Notes: generated from the sequence alone by a model not told the origin. A stretch of DNA of 64,000 nucleotides from an uncultured Collinsella sp. (GCA_958443265.1 CAUCKA010000001.1:1-64000); one strand, 5' to 3'. Counted from the stretch's first letter, positions 44,585 to 56,400 are shown. Program-made: numbers and translations.

Positions 44585-44922
44585 TGCTAATTAATATCCA
44601 ATCCTGCAGCCAATACGCAAGCAATTTATTTTATTTGAACTAGCGGACGGCAAAGGAAAATACAGCCAAAATACCGGACTCGCTTCGGCGCCTCTAACTC
44701 ACCAGAATGGTCATGCCAAAACGCGTGCCGTGTAAATTGATCTAAATGATATGGAGAGGGCGCCTTAATAGCCATTACATCGTATGCCGCTTGTGCTACT
44801 CTTTTTATGAACGGCGGAGCCCTTTATGGATGGCTTCGCCGTTCAGCGTTAAATTGCGGCACTTTCAATCTCTCGGTTATATCGACTGAATAAAATGTTG
44901 ATTGTTCAGATTGGAGGCGGCT
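44585..44922. other. Divergent intergenic region between R-M and WYL modules
   Basis: About 340 bp, AT-rich near the methylase start. Contains a possible promoter toward the WYL gene (TTACAT at 44775, 16 bp, TACTCT at 44797) and the hairpin at 44808-44845. No gene seen. Confidence 0.4.
44808..44845 (+). promoter_or_regulatory. 5'-leader hairpin upstream of WYL gene
   Basis: A 14-nt stem with one G-T pair (44808-44821 with 44832-44845) and a 10-nt loop, located where the WYL-gene transcript would begin. No T-run follows, so it is more likely an mRNA-stabilising or regulatory structure than a terminator. Confidence 0.45.
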
Positions 44923-46107
44923 ATGGTTCAACCGAAAACCCAAGGAAATCACCGAGCGTATCCAAAGGAGCTGGCGATATATGTCGAGCGTATTCTATTG
45001 GAGGAAACCGATGCTCGGCTTGGCAAAGGGTTGAGCGTTTCGGACATAGTGGCGGAGCTTAAAGCTCGTTATGGCTATGAAGTAAAGCGTGACACAGTGC
45101 AGGGCGTATTGAACGCACTTGTTGATTCTGGATCAAAAAGGCCTTCGCTTTGCAATAACGCGGGTGTCAGTCCGTTAACTGAGATGAATAAAATTGACCT
45201 CGACAACAGTTGCCTGAATCCGTTCTACACAGTGATTGCAAGTCGATTGGCTTGTAAGGGCGAGCGTCTGACGAATGGCGATGGGGATTTTGCTCCTAAA
45301 AATGCGAAGCGCCTGTACAGCATAGAGCGCCAAATTGATGGTGCGCAAATTGAACATTTGTGCCGTCTGATTGAAGCTTCTACGGGCGTGGGTGGAGCCA
45401 ACGATCTCGAGCGTGCAGTTCTTCGCCTGCTGTGCGGCGAAGAAAGGCGGCAGATTGAGGACCGTTTGGATCAAGAAAACGCCTTGCTCAAAAGTGGCAG
45501 AATCACAAATATGGAAGCAACCCTTGCAAATTTGAGGTTATTGGAAAAGGCCATAAGTCAAAGACAGAGAGTTCGCTTTAGGACTTCTGATAAGGGGCGA
45601 TTACATAGTCATACGCCATATCATTTATGTATGCACGATGGCTACTACTACCTGTTTGTGGGCCACAAGGGTGCCGCGAGGTCTTTTGACGCAATTCGAG
45701 TTGATAGCCTGCGGGATATAACCATTGCTGGACCGGCGGACGATGCTAAAGGTCATTTTGAGGCGATGACCGAAGAGGCGAAAAGGTTCTCTCGTGCTGG
45801 CGTGAACAGGATGTTTAGTGACGACATCGTTACGGTTCGCGTAAGGTGCCATACCCAAGCAAAGGAGAAGTATCTTTTAGCCGAATTTGCCGGAAACGAT
45901 GGGTTTCGGCGCGAGACACAGGACGGGCATCCAAATCCAGAGTATTCGTTTATGGCATCGTATGATGGCATGAAAACATGGGCAATGAAGTGGCTCGATG
46001 TGTTTGAGATACTTCAACCAAAGAAATTGCGCGATGACGTTGTGGACATCATTGGACATAAATGTATCTATGTGAGTGCGAGGACTGATTCAAGTGACAC
46101 CTGCTAA
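44923..46107 (+). CDS. WYL-domain transcriptional regulator
   Basis: A 394-residue protein. The N-terminal winged-helix portion (GLSVSDIVAELKARYGYEVKRD) is followed by a helical linker and a WYL-type beta domain with HTPYHLCMHDGYYYLFVGH and SFDAIRVDSLRDI, and a C-terminal extension. WYL regulators often control phage-defence operons, binding nucleic acid or nucleotide ligands. It overlaps the following helicase gene by 14 nt if that gene starts at GTG 46094. The ATG at 44923 follows TTGGAGG. Confidence 0.85.
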   Translation: MVQPKTQGNHRAYPKELAIYVERILLEETDARLGKGLSVSDIVAELKARYGYEVKRDTVQGVLNALVDSGSKRPSLCNNAGVSPLTEMNKIDLDNSCLNPFYTVIASRLACKGERLTNGDGDFAPKNAKRLYSIERQIDGAQIEHLCRLIEASTGVGGANDLERAVLRLLCGEERRQIEDRLDQENALLKSGRITNMEATLANLRLLEKAISQRQRVRFRTSDKGRLHSHTPYHLCMHDGYYYLFVGHKGAARSFDAIRVDSLRDITIAGPADDAKGHFEAMTEEAKRFSRAGVNRMFSDDIVTVRVRCHTQAKEKYLLAEFAGNDGFRRETQDGHPNPEYSFMASYDGMKTWAMKWLDVFEILQPKKLRDDVVDIIGHKCIYVSARTDSSDTC

Positions 46108-49100
46108 GAAAAAGCAAGCAATTGGCGATGCGTTGGATTACTGGTATTTGCTCGATTTTTGAGCCAAGGTGACCAGCCCGAAGATAAAGAGGATCCGCCT
46201 AAGCCCAGAAAAGGAATGCTCGATGACTGCTTTGTCCCAAAAGAGCGGGACGACCAGGAGCTAAGGACGCCTTCTGAAGAAGCGAGAGAGCGTGCGGATA
46301 GTGTCGCAAACGGCGAAAACTGGCCAATCTCAACGATTTATTGTCACCTTGGCTCTGTTCCACGCGAAGCGGTCATGACTTATCTTGCGAATAGACCGGG
46401 GAATGAAATCGAAAAAGAGGACGAGTGCATGACGGTTGCGCTATTAGGTATGAGTCCTGATGGCCAATTTGTCAGCTTTGAGTTGTCCTCCTTATTTTGG
46501 TGGGTGAAGAGGAGCGTCGGGAATAGCCTAAATGCCATCGGTAGTTTTGAGAAAGAGCAGGACGACATTTGCAAGAAGCTCAATCAAAAACTCGATGGAA
46601 CAAAGCTGACATATGGTGTCATTAGGGGCATTGTCGATAGTTACGTCCGACCAATGATTGAGGGGATTGCCAGTCGCCTTCCCGACGGTGACGGGGCTGA
46701 ACGTATCAGCGAGTGGTGTTCAAAGCTGCTCGTTGAATATAGAGCAATAAAGCCAAAGGACAACGGGGAGGATACGTCTCCAAAGTTCGACCAATCGCTC
46801 TGTCACTCATTTTTCGCAAAAGATATTTCCCAGATAAATGAGCTGTGCAATGGGTCAGGGTCTTTCGACGATTTTCGTGAGGGGCCGTTGTCTCTTGTCG
46901 CTGCTTACCTTGAAGGTGGCTTGAGGGGGGAGTCTGCCTGTGGAGAGGTCGATCTTCTGGGCGGCGAAAGCGATGGTGATCTGGCTGTCCGTGCAGATTT
47001 CTTCTCTGAGGTGTTAGGAGCCGGCGCTACGCCTATCGGTCGCTGGCCGAGTAAATACTCCTTGAGTTTGATGCAGCAAGTGGCGGTAAACCTTGCGGTT
47101 GGTCGTGGCGGTTCGACACGTAAATACCCCGCAAACGATGTCATGTCGGTAAACGGTCCTCCGGGCACGGGAAAAACAACTCTGCTCAAGGATATCGTTG
47201 CGGCTAATGTTGTCGAAAAAGCCCACCTGCTGTGTGAATATGACAAACCCGATGACGCCTTCGAAGAGGTGGAACTTAGTAAACAATATCTCCAGTTCGC
47301 CAAGAATCCTTATCGATTAAAAAAGGATGGAACTGGAGACAAGATAAATGGTCTCAGCATTTTGGTCTGCTCGACAAATAACGCAGCAGTTGAGAATATC
47401 GCCAAAGAGCTTCCTGATGGGAAAGCGTTCTTGGAAGGTATTAGCGAATCTGAGAAAAAGGAGTTTTTAGAGTCAGATTTATCCAAAATTGGCTGGGGAA
47501 AGAAAAACGAGCAAAAAACGGTAGACGATCTCTATTTCTCTTCGGCGCTAGTAGACGGTGAGGGCAAGCTGCGTGACCCTGAGTATCCTGGACTTATGGT
47601 TGCGGCATGCCTGGGAAACCGAAGGAATATCAATAGTTTTGTAAAGTACGAGCTATCTTCGTTGCAGTTTAAAGGCGGGCTGGGAAGGGGCGGACGTTTT
47701 TCTAAGGCGAAGAAGCTGTTTCTTGCTCAATACAAAAAGGTGGCCGATCGATTTAACAGAATGGAGGAGCAGGCAGCCAGGGATCGCGAACTTCAGAACC
47801 GCAAGAAGTACTTGTCCCAATTGAATTGTAAGTGTCAAAAGGATGAGCGAAAGATAATTGAAGAGCTGACAAGCGAAACGGTATGCCTGTCTCATTCTTT
47901 TGAAGGCGGCACTGCAAGTGATGTCCGGGAGTTTCTTGATGGCATTGCGAGGTATACCGCCGATTATGAGGCGAAAAGGAAAAGGCTCGAAGCCGAATTG
48001 CGTGATGCAGAAGGAAAGGCAAGTGGGCTGATCGGGGGCATTTTCAATAGGGGCCGCTTGTCCGATAGCCGTGAGAAACTCGATTCGTTTATGCTGCAAA
48101 CCGTACCGGATCAGAGGCTTGTTGCGCTGCGTATGGAATTCGAGAAAAAATACGAAGACCTAGAGGATGAAAAGAAAGAACTATCCTCTTTGCGGATGGA
48201 GATTCAGAGACTAAAGGGCAACGAACCCAATAACGTTGAATCTGTTAAGTCGCTTGATGAACGTTTCGTTGAGCGCATCTCAAAGGGGAGCGTCGAAAGC
48301 CGAAAGAAGGCTCATCTGTATAACCCATCCGATGATGCTGACCTAAAAAGAGATCGCAACCTACTGTTTCTATATGCATTGCAGGTGACACGCGAGTTCA
48401 TCCTTGAATCAAATTGCATGCGAAACAATATCGCGCTCTTGCGAACATACTGGGGTGCCAAAGACAGAGGCGCTGATTCTGGCAAATACGAGTGGATAGA
48501 GTTCACGCAAGCCGATAAAAGAAAGATGGCCCCTGCGCTCTTTCAGTCGCTCAGTTTGCTTACTCCAGTGATTTCTTCTACGTTTGCGTCGATCGGTCGC
48601 ATGCTTGAGGATATTCAGATTGGTGGAGCGGATCCCCTGTTTGGCCTGCTGATTATAGACGAGGCGGGACAGGCAGTGCCGTATGCTGCTTTGGGCGCCC
48701 TTGCTCGCAGTCGACGTGCAATGATTGTCGGTGACCCTTCTCAAATCGAGCCTGTGATTACGGGGGATGTTAAGGAGCTCCGCACTGCCCTCGGTAAAAA
48801 AGTACTATTACCGTTTAAGGGGGATATGGCTTCGGTCCAACGACTTGCCGATGCCGTTAACCCCTACGGCCATCTGCGTACTGATGGCGAGTTTGATCAA
48901 TGGATTGGCTGCCCGCTTGTAGTCCACCGTCGTTGCATATCGCCTATGTTCGACATCTCAAATGCAATTTCGTATCAAGGCTCCATGCTTAATGAGACTG
49001 CTAATCCAAAGGAGAGCCTTGCCGAGAGCTTTTATCTAAAGTCCTCACAGTGGATCAATGTTGCGGGATTTGAACGTGGCAATCGCGACCACTATGTTGA

Positions 49101-50724
49101 TGCTCAGGGCGACAGAGTGTATGAAATTGTCAAGGACGCTTTTGGGAAAGCGGCAGCTGCGACAGAGAAAAAAGCCGGCGGGTCGGGTGAGCATGAAGAG
49201 TGTTCTATTCCGAGCCTCTATATCATTTCTCCGTTTAAAACTGTTGTCAGCGGGCTTAAGAATAGGCTGTTAGAAGAGACGCCTGAAGGAATAGCAGAGC
49301 GTGCTTGGAGTGCATTCGCAAAACATAATATTGGTACGGTTCATACGTTCCAAGGTAAAGAAGCCCATCAAGTGGTATTTGTCTTGGGGTGTGATACAAG
49401 GCGCAGTTGTGAGGGCGCAATCAAGTTTGTAAACCCAAATATCGTGAATGTTGCGGCAAGCCGAGCCAAGTATCGCCTCTACGTAATTGCTGACTATGCA
49501 GCGTGGAAGATTAACGAGAACGTTGCAACGATGAAGCGCATTCTCGATACGGCATGGGTTGTGCATTGGGAAAATTACCAGAAAACCGGCGCTATTGAGG
49601 AACTCAATGCAGCCAAGGATATGCTGCCGCGAGGAGAATCTCTTCCAAGGGAGACAGCTGGCGCGGGCGAGGAACATATCAATGAAGACGACAAGAAAGA
49701 TGGCAATAAAGATGTTTGGTGCCCTGATGTAAACACCGATTCCTATTTGGACAACGTGGGCGAAGCGTTCAAAAGCTTTAATCTGGATGCAGAAGACTGT
49801 CGAATCATAGGCTTTTCTTCGCGCGAAGCTCTTCAAAGCGCATTCGCTGATTGCGAGTGCGACCAAAATGGCAAAAATAGGGTGCTTGAGAATATCGAGC
49901 AGGGGCTTCTTCTGTGCAAGATATTTGGCATTGGCAGTGTTGGTACCGATAACGATTCAGATTGCGCATTTTGCCTGCTAATGTTCTGCCGTGCGGCGGA
50001 GAGATACTTGCGTTTGAAATTGCTGCCGACCCTGAAGGCCATTGCTCCCGATTATGTTGTTGCAAGAAAGCCCCTCAAGGAGCTTGAGGGGCTTAACCTC
50101 GGTCAATACAAAAGGTTAATTGAAAAAAAGAGTGAGCTACTGGCATCCTCTGTTCGAGTTGAAAATACAGAACTGACGCAGGCGTCAAAGGGGGACTGGT
50201 GGAGGACACTCGGCGAAACGCTGGGTCAATTCACTAAATTTCGTAATAGCGCCTGTCACACCGATCGAGAAGAGATGGTCAGCGCGGGCGAGGTCTGGCT
50301 GGCGCTTCAATGTCTTTTCACTGCTTTTCAGCTTGATGAACATGGCCATAAGAGTGTGGAAATCATGCGAGAGGGCGCTGTCTACGAAGCGGCTTTTGCG
50401 GGGGCCGAACGTTTGCCGGTCTGCTACTCAAAGGATCAGGCGGAAGCCAGGGGCTATGCCTCGATTACCCTAATACTGAAAGAAGGCGGTCTAGATATTA
50501 AGTCTAGAGATGCCAACGATATTCTGATGAAACAAGGGTATCTGCGACTTTACGATGAAGGCGAAGAGAGTGTGCAGAGATGCAAAGTTCCGTCCGCTAA
50601 GGGCTTGAGGCTGGGTGCAATCACTGTGCGCGGTGAAAAGGGGGACGGTGAAGTGTACTTCTATGCGCAGTATCCGAAAGTGAAGGCAAAGGATATATGC
50701 GACATAATTGAACGCGAGTCATGA
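46094..50724 (+). CDS. Giant SF1 helicase with C-terminal HEPN-like domain (frameshift near start)
   Basis: About 1540 residues once two frames are joined. A GTG at 46094 overlaps the WYL gene and encodes 22 residues ending YWYLLDF, then meets TGA at 46160; a -1 shift on TTTTT (46156-46160) continues as LSQGDQP in the long frame (from 46159), giving the YLLDFLSQ-type opening common in such helicases. The long frame has Walker A GPPGTGKTTLLKD (~47157), LVCSTNNAAVENIA, a coiled coil, Walker B LLIIDEAGQAVPY, VGDPSQIEPV, HTFQGKEAHQVVFVLG and NVAASRAKYRLYV. Near 49970-50270 helices (CRAAERYLRLKLL) and FRNSACH resemble a HEPN RNase domain (R-x4-H). Likely a defence effector with the WYL regulator. 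Confidence 0.8.
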
Positions 50725-50755
50725 GTCATCTCAAAGTCAAGTGAGCTTTAGAGTA

Positions 50756-50802
50756 AACCCGCAATCTAACGCTATATAGCGGTAGATTGCGGGTTGCTTT
50801 TT
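50756..50802 (+). terminator. Terminator after SF1 helicase gene
   Basis: A 13-bp stem (50756-50768 with 50783-50795) with an inner CGCTATATAGCG palindrome is followed by GCTTTTTA. Confidence 0.88.
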
Positions 50803-50853
50803 ATCTCTTTTCACTATTCTGCAGGTGTCAGTTGTTCGAAGGGAGATTCAAAG

Positions 50854-51159
50854 ATGCTTGAGTCCAATTGTATTTATATTTGCGACGAGTCGATTGAGAC
50901 GGATCTCACGTGCATGCTGTTGCAGATGAGGCAGATAGTTGACGAGGCAATTGATCTTGCCTATGAGCTCGAGGACACCTCTGTTGCTTACAAGGGAGTT
51001 GTTGACGGCTTGCTGGCCACGTGGGAGTCGTTGTGCTACCGCAATGCCGCCGTCCATGAGCTTATTCAATCTGTTCTGCTTGAGCGTAATGAGACCCTGC
51101 GATTTGATGAATTACAAATGCGCAATGATGAAGTACCCGAGCGGCCAATATGCCGATAA
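50854..51159 (+). CDS. Small acidic helical protein, unrecognised
   Basis: A 101-residue protein rich in Glu, Asp and Leu with helical pattern (LLQMRQIVDEAIDLAYELED) and four Cys in the first two thirds. The ATG at 50854 follows GAAGGGAG. It stands between the helicase terminator and a membrane protein gene; no function can be assigned. Confidence 0.65.
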   Translation: MLESNCIYICDESIETDLTCMLLQMRQIVDEAIDLAYELEDTSVAYKGVVDGLLATWESLCYRNAAVHELIQSVLLERNETLRFDELQMRNDEVPERPICR

Positions 51160-51262
51160 CGACATTTGTTTGCCTCTGAGGGCAACAGTCTTGTCCAATC
51201 CCTCGAAGATATCGTTTTTCTTACATTAGCTTGCGAACGTAGCCTTCTTTGAAAGGAAGATC

Positions 51263-52087
51263 ATGAACACTTCTATCCAAATTTCGTCCACTGTCGCTGA
51301 AGTTGCACCCCGCACCGCCAAAGGCGAGGTCGTCAAGCTCGTGCAGGGCGCGCTGCTCATCGCCGTCGCCGCATTCGCCGCCGTCGGTATCGCCTCTGTC
51401 GCCGCTCCGCTTTGCGTCTGGAAGGGCGAGGTCGCGCTGTTCTTGAACGAGTCGTTCCATACCACCTGCCCCGTCTCTGCGATCGCGGAGTACGCGTCGG
51501 CGGCGCCCGGGTCCGACTGGGCGTCGCTGCTCGTGGCCGCGCTCATCGCGGCGTACCCCGCCTACCATGCCGTCTGGCGCGTTCGCGAGGGCCTTGGGCT
51601 CAGCTGCGAGGCCCCGGTGTTCAGTAGGCGCGTGTCGCGCTCTCTTGCCGCAGTGAGCGCCTGCCTGCTGCTGGCGATGCTGTTCATGGGCTATGGAACG
51701 AGTTGGCTCATCAACGGCAGTGCGATGGGTGACCAGAGCCTTGTTGAGTCGGGGCACAATGTGTGGGCCGTTTCCATCATGATCATGCTGGGCTGCGCCC
51801 TGATGTGTCTGTTCAAGTGGTTTCTCGCCAAGGGCCCCGGACGCAATTTCGGCAGCGGCTTCGCTGTCGAGCTGGTCCGCCTCGCCGACGTTCTGCTGAA
51901 GCGCGCGAGCTCGAACCTGGTGTTGTGCTACGTGGCCGAGTTGCTTGCCTGCCTGCTGGCACTGGCCTTCATTGCCGTGGCCTATGTCGTCGTGAGCGTG
52001 GCCATCGCGCTTGCGTTCGCAGCCGTGGCCTTGGCGGTGTGCCTTGCTGGGATTCCCGTTATCCTTGCTGCCTCGTGGCGCAGGTAG
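51263..52087 (+). CDS. Multi-pass membrane protein, unrecognised
   Basis: A 274-residue high-GC-encoded protein with about five to six hydrophobic helices (LLIAVAAFAAVGIASVAA, LAAVSACLLLAMLFMGYG, IMIMLGCALMCLFKWFLA, and two C-terminal ones). No conserved catalytic residues noticed. The GAAAGGAAG site precedes the ATG. GC content is back to the chromosomal level, in contrast to the helicase gene before it. Confidence 0.72.
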   Translation: MNTSIQISSTVAEVAPRTAKGEVVKLVQGALLIAVAAFAAVGIASVAAPLCVWKGEVALFLNESFHTTCPVSAIAEYASAAPGSDWASLLVAALIAAYPAYHAVWRVREGLGLSCEAPVFSRRVSRSLAAVSACLLLAMLFMGYGTSWLINGSAMGDQSLVESGHNVWAVSIMIMLGCALMCLFKWFLAKGPGRNFGSGFAVELVRLADVLLKRASSNLVLCYVAELLACLLALAFIAVAYVVVSVAIALAFAAVALAVCLAGIPVILAASWRR

Positions 52088-52218
52088 CGGGGGGGTGTTC
52101 CCGATTGCCCGCGGCGTTTGCGACCCGGTACTGCTCCGTGGTCGACGACTCGGTGTGGCTTCACTGCGATTCGTCCGTAAATGACCGCGGGGCGATCATG
52201 CGAGTTCTTGCCATAGCG

Positions 52219-52275
52219 TGAGAAAAACTTGCAGAAATCGCAAGTTCTTGTCACGCGATGAGAAAAACTTGCAGA
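52219..52275. repeat. Short direct repeats with hairpin
   Basis: TGAGAAAAACTTGCAGA occurs at 52219-52235 and 52259-52275, 40 bp apart; between them AACTTGC (52226-52232) pairs with GCAAGTT (52240-52246). It lies in the 299-bp gap before the 52387 gene and may be regulatory. Confidence 0.6.
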
Positions 52276-52386
52276 TTGGCGCGAGGGCGACAACTTTCCG
52301 CGCGAGCGCGGTTTCGATATCGCTTGTTAATGTGTCCGCACGGCTCAGCATAAGCTAACAAACCAATATGAGTGATTGGAGACAAA

Positions 52387-53007
52387 ATGTATCCAGACTA
52401 CGAATGCAACAACTATCCCATGAGCATTACGGATGAGGATGGTCCGTTCTTGGTCATGGAGGCGGAGCTGTTTTACAACGATGAACTGAACGATGAGTTC
52501 AAGAAGAGCAGGGCGCGTCATTACTATTCTTGCGCAAGTGCTGCTACGGCGCTTTTTTACTGCAAATCGCTTGCAGACAAGGACGACAATCCCTGGTATG
52601 TAAGCTGGGAAAAGGCGGTCGAGCAGTATCCGCTGGAGAAGCGCGAGAGCGCAACGATGCTCTATTGGGTTGAGCCGACCGATCCGTTAACGGCCCTCGA
52701 TGCCCGCTACCCCCAATACGATCTTGAGCCATATGTAAGTAAGGCCATCCGCGTCGCCAGCTCATATTTGCTGGAGCTCCACGATAGTGCGTATTCGATT
52801 GATCAGTTGGATGTTGAGGATGTTGACAACCTGCTCACTGCTGCCTGGTTTTTGATCCAGAAACTCCAGGAGGGCGGGTGCATGCATGATCCAGAAGCCC
52901 TGGATAAGATTGAAGACGCTACGTATGACGCCTATTCAGCGGTCAGGAAATTGATCGAGGACGAAGAAGCGGCCAGGGCCAGTTCGAAGTCTGATGAGAA
53001 TCTCTAG
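52387..53007 (+). CDS. Unrecognised acidic protein
   Basis: A 206-residue soluble protein, strongly acidic, with helical segments (SCASAATALFYCKSLAD, LEPYVSKAIRVASSYLLEL). The ATG at 52387 follows TTGGAGA. A perfect hairpin (53031-53072) follows its stop. No family recognised; it may be linked to the helicase-nuclease module that follows. Confidence 0.68.
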   Translation: MYPDYECNNYPMSITDEDGPFLVMEAELFYNDELNDEFKKSRARHYYSCASAATALFYCKSLADKDDNPWYVSWEKAVEQYPLEKRESATMLYWVEPTDPLTALDARYPQYDLEPYVSKAIRVASSYLLELHDSAYSIDQLDVEDVDNLLTAAWFLIQKLQEGGCMHDPEALDKIEDATYDAYSAVRKLIEDEEAARASSKSDENL

Positions 53008-53030
53008 CCGCTGCATTGAACGGCGCGCCT

Positions 53031-53072
53031 GATCGGCAGGCTGTCGGCAAAAGTCCAGACAGCCTGCCGATC
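53031..53072. terminator. Perfect 15-bp hairpin after the 52387 gene
   Basis: Arms 53031-53045 and 53058-53072 are exact inverse complements around a 12-nt loop. Probable transcript end; no T-run. Confidence 0.6.
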
Positions 53073-53206
53073 CCAGTCGCTACATCGTTTCCTTACTCGC
53101 GGCGTAATGTTCCGCCTGCTTAAGGGCGTCCTCGTAGGCGCACTGTTTTGCTTCGTGCTCTTGCGCGTAGCGCTCCTGTTCCGCTTGCCTGGGAACAGGC
53201 GCGGTC

Positions 53207-53353
53207 ATGCTTCGGGGGTCTTTGGGAGATAACTGTGCAAGCGAGTCTCTGTGCGAGGTGTCCCTGATGCGTGTCGCCCTTGCAGTGATGGACGTTGAGG
53301 AGCGTGAAGCATTGGAGTGCGATCTTGAGAAGCTGCTCGCTTCGTGTGGGTAA
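53207..53353 (+). CDS. Possible small ORF upstream of helicase-nuclease
   Basis: A 48-codon frame from ATG 53207 to TAA 53353 with protein-like composition (LMRVALAVMDVEEREALECD). There is no clear ribosome site, and an opposite-strand frame overlaps it. The rest of the 53073-53482 gap shows no gene I can support. It may be a real small protein or a remnant. Confidence 0.25.
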   Translation: MLRGSLGDNCASESLCEVSLMRVALAVMDVEEREALECDLEKLLASCG

Positions 53354-53482
53354 TCGCCGGCTGTCCCTCTTTCCTTTCTTTCCTTTTCTCGGACGGCATG
53401 GATGCCGCCGCCTCGACCGCCTTGCGTGAGTTTTTGTCCGCACGGGGTGGTATTCAACACATGCAACAACTAAATCGGAGGT

Positions 53483-56400
53483 TTGACCACGGCTACGTGG
53501 GAACTCAACTGTCAATCGATTCCGTCGTCTACAGGCGACAAGGAGCTTGCTCCCTATCTTGCTCGCCAAAAGGCGATGCGCGAGTTTTTTGAGCGCGCGC
53601 TGTTTGTCCCTAAGGATCAGGACGGCGCCAAGGACCAGGGCAACAACGGCCTGTACTTTTTGGGCGCCACGACGGGCTCGGGTAAAAACTACACGGCCGA
53701 GCAGGTCACGGCCGACCTGATTGCCGGTGGCTGGGATGAGTCAGGCTGTTTTAACAAATGTCCCGGTCGCCGTACCTTGGTGTTTGTGGTGCCGGGCAAG
53801 GATAACCGCGACAACTATGTTGCAAGCGTGCGCCAACTGCTGGTTGATCAGGGTATGGATTCCAAAGATGCGGTGCGCATGGTGTTCGATCTTCCGCGCG
53901 CGGGTGAGAACATCCTGCATTGGATCGAGGCCACCCGCGGCAAGGGTGCCGTGGGTGTGCGCAAAATTCCGTGTCCCATCGAAGCAGATGACGAGAACTC
54001 TTATCGCGTCATTAAGCGGGCATGGCGTAACGCTATGGAGGTCGCCGATGACCTTTTGGGCATCCTTGACACAAGGAGACGCCTGGGAAGTGTTGTCGAT
54101 CGCCTGACCCCCAGCCTGCGGGACAAGCTGTCGTTAGCTGATGCGAGCCTGCGTTGGGCAGTGAGTTGCGAGCTTAAAAACATCACGCGTGGCATGGAGA
54201 TAATCCCTCAGATTTGGCCATCTGCGCTACTCAACGACGAGAGCATGCCACATGTGATTGCGTGCACGCCTCAAAAGCTCGTCAACACAATTGATACGGT
54301 GACCGGTGCGAGAGTTGTGCTTTTTAATGCGTCAGCCGCCGAGAAGAGCATGTTTATCTTTGACGAAATCGATCATATGAAGTCCGATATGCTGTCGACG
54401 CTGACGGACGACCCCGTGACGTTTCAGCCGGATGAGGTGCTGCGCATCCTTGATCGTCATTTTAACGGCGGCGTGGTGGACCCCTTGCTGCTAGGAAATC
54501 GAGACCAATGGATGGCGGTCTACACGCACGCTTCCACGTCGGGTGATCACAAGGGGTCGAATGCCGAGAGGAACAGGGTTTCGCGGGCGAGCGTAGAGGA
54601 AGATGCCGAAGAAATCGCCAAGGATGCCAAGAAAATTCAAAAGGCACTCGCCTCTTGTATTAAGGACATGAAACTGCGTCCGCCTTTTGCGCTGTCTGAC
54701 GAGGCGAAAGAAGAGCAGCTCTCCGGTCGACATCTGTTTGGCAGCGACGATATTTCGGTGGGCGACAACTCGGCGAATCCGTTGCGCTTCAAACTCAATG
54801 AGGGCGGTACTCGCAATATGATTATCACTCGCGGAGGGAGTGGGCAGCAAACCGTCAGCAAGGCGGTGCGTCGTGCACGCGGTCTGGTCAGGATGGTGGT
54901 GGGTCATCTCGCCCGTTGCGCCACGCTTATGGACAAGCTGTACTACGGCAGCATTTCGTACAAGGACGACCTTTCGCGCAAGAACATCATCGATGCCCTG
55001 GGCATTAGGAACAACCAGACCAGCGAGAAGTATTTTTGGGATTCGTTGATGCTGGCGCTGTTCTTTAAAGATCGCAAGAATGACGAGATCGATGCCGCCG
55101 ACGACTCGATGTATGCGCGTGGTGTCGATTATCTAGTGATGGAAACCACCATCGAGCACATGTTTACCACGTACCTAACCAGCCACGGCATTGAGCGCAT
55201 GCCCGAGGCCTACCTTGCCTCCATTGCCGCCAAAGCGCCTTGCGTGTGCATGAGCGCAACATGGAGTGCGCCGACCGTCAAAAACTTCAACCTCGATTAC
55301 CTTGACGAGGTTCATGGCGTGGTTCGCAAGGACGCTTGGATTGGTGAGCTCAACCAGGAAATCGTGCGACAGACTAAGCTGTTTAACAAACAGGCTGCGA
55401 AGGAGTACGACGTCGATATTGCCTGGGTGGATGAGTCCAAGGAAATTGCCGGCATGGTCGCGCTGGCAGGCGGCGCCTTTGGCGGCATCATTGTGTCGCC
55501 CGACGAGGTGTACGAGCGCGCGATGCGGTTCTTTGACGGGATTGGCGTGAGTGAGGGACTTGCGGTGCGCTTGCGCTTAAAGATTGCTGACAGGGTGGGC
55601 GTGAGCGACGCCAAGAGCATCGAGTTTGAGCTGAAGCGCCTGAGCAAGACGCTTGTTGCCGTGAGTACTTGGGCCCGTGGTGTGGCGCGTAACGAGCAAC
55701 GGGCGGGAGCCGTTTTTACCACGCGCCACATGGGAAACCATGGCGAATTCAATAGTCTGGCGCTGGATCTTGCGCGCGAGATTGTCGCGGAGCTGGTGAT
55801 TAGAAACATCAAGTGCCCCGAGATGTCGTACGAGAAATCGCTTGAGGCCGCCAAGGACATGGTGCCGTGCTTTAACGCTGCGGAATGGGATGCAGGTTGG
55901 CGTGGCGCTCAAAAACGTCTCGAGCTGGGCCAGCCGACCCTGATGTTTATCAATCTTTCGGCCGGTGGCTTTTCCAAGAATCTCAAATACAAGGTGCCGG
56001 AGAATCTGTGCGACATGGTTCATCAGGTCGATTGCGGCTTTGAAAATGCCGACCGTCGCCCCAAGATGGATCTTGATTTCTTATATATCGAGTCGCCCAC
56101 AAGTCGTTTGACCTGGGGAGTGGAGATCAACTCAAATAAGTTTGTCCAGCAGGCGCTACTTGGCGTGGTGGAGCAGGAGGAACTGGTAGCGCGCGGCGAG
56201 GTTCCGTTTACTCAAAAGCGCCGGAACGTACGGATGCTTCTATCTGGCGTTAATAAGAGCCTGCCGGTGCGCGACACCCTCTCTTATCAGGTCGAAGGCG
56301 CTCGCATTGTGGCACAGGCTGTGGGTCGCCTGATGCGCACGAGTGTAAAGATGCCTTGCGTGCAGGTGCTGCTCGACCGCGAGATTGCGAACGATTGCAA

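Noticed and set aside
53080..53469. Minus-strand ORF of 129 codons before the helicase-nuclease gene
   Set aside because: Low-complexity Arg/Ser/Glu-rich composition with no family and no good start; a shorter version starting near 53208 remains possible but unsupported.
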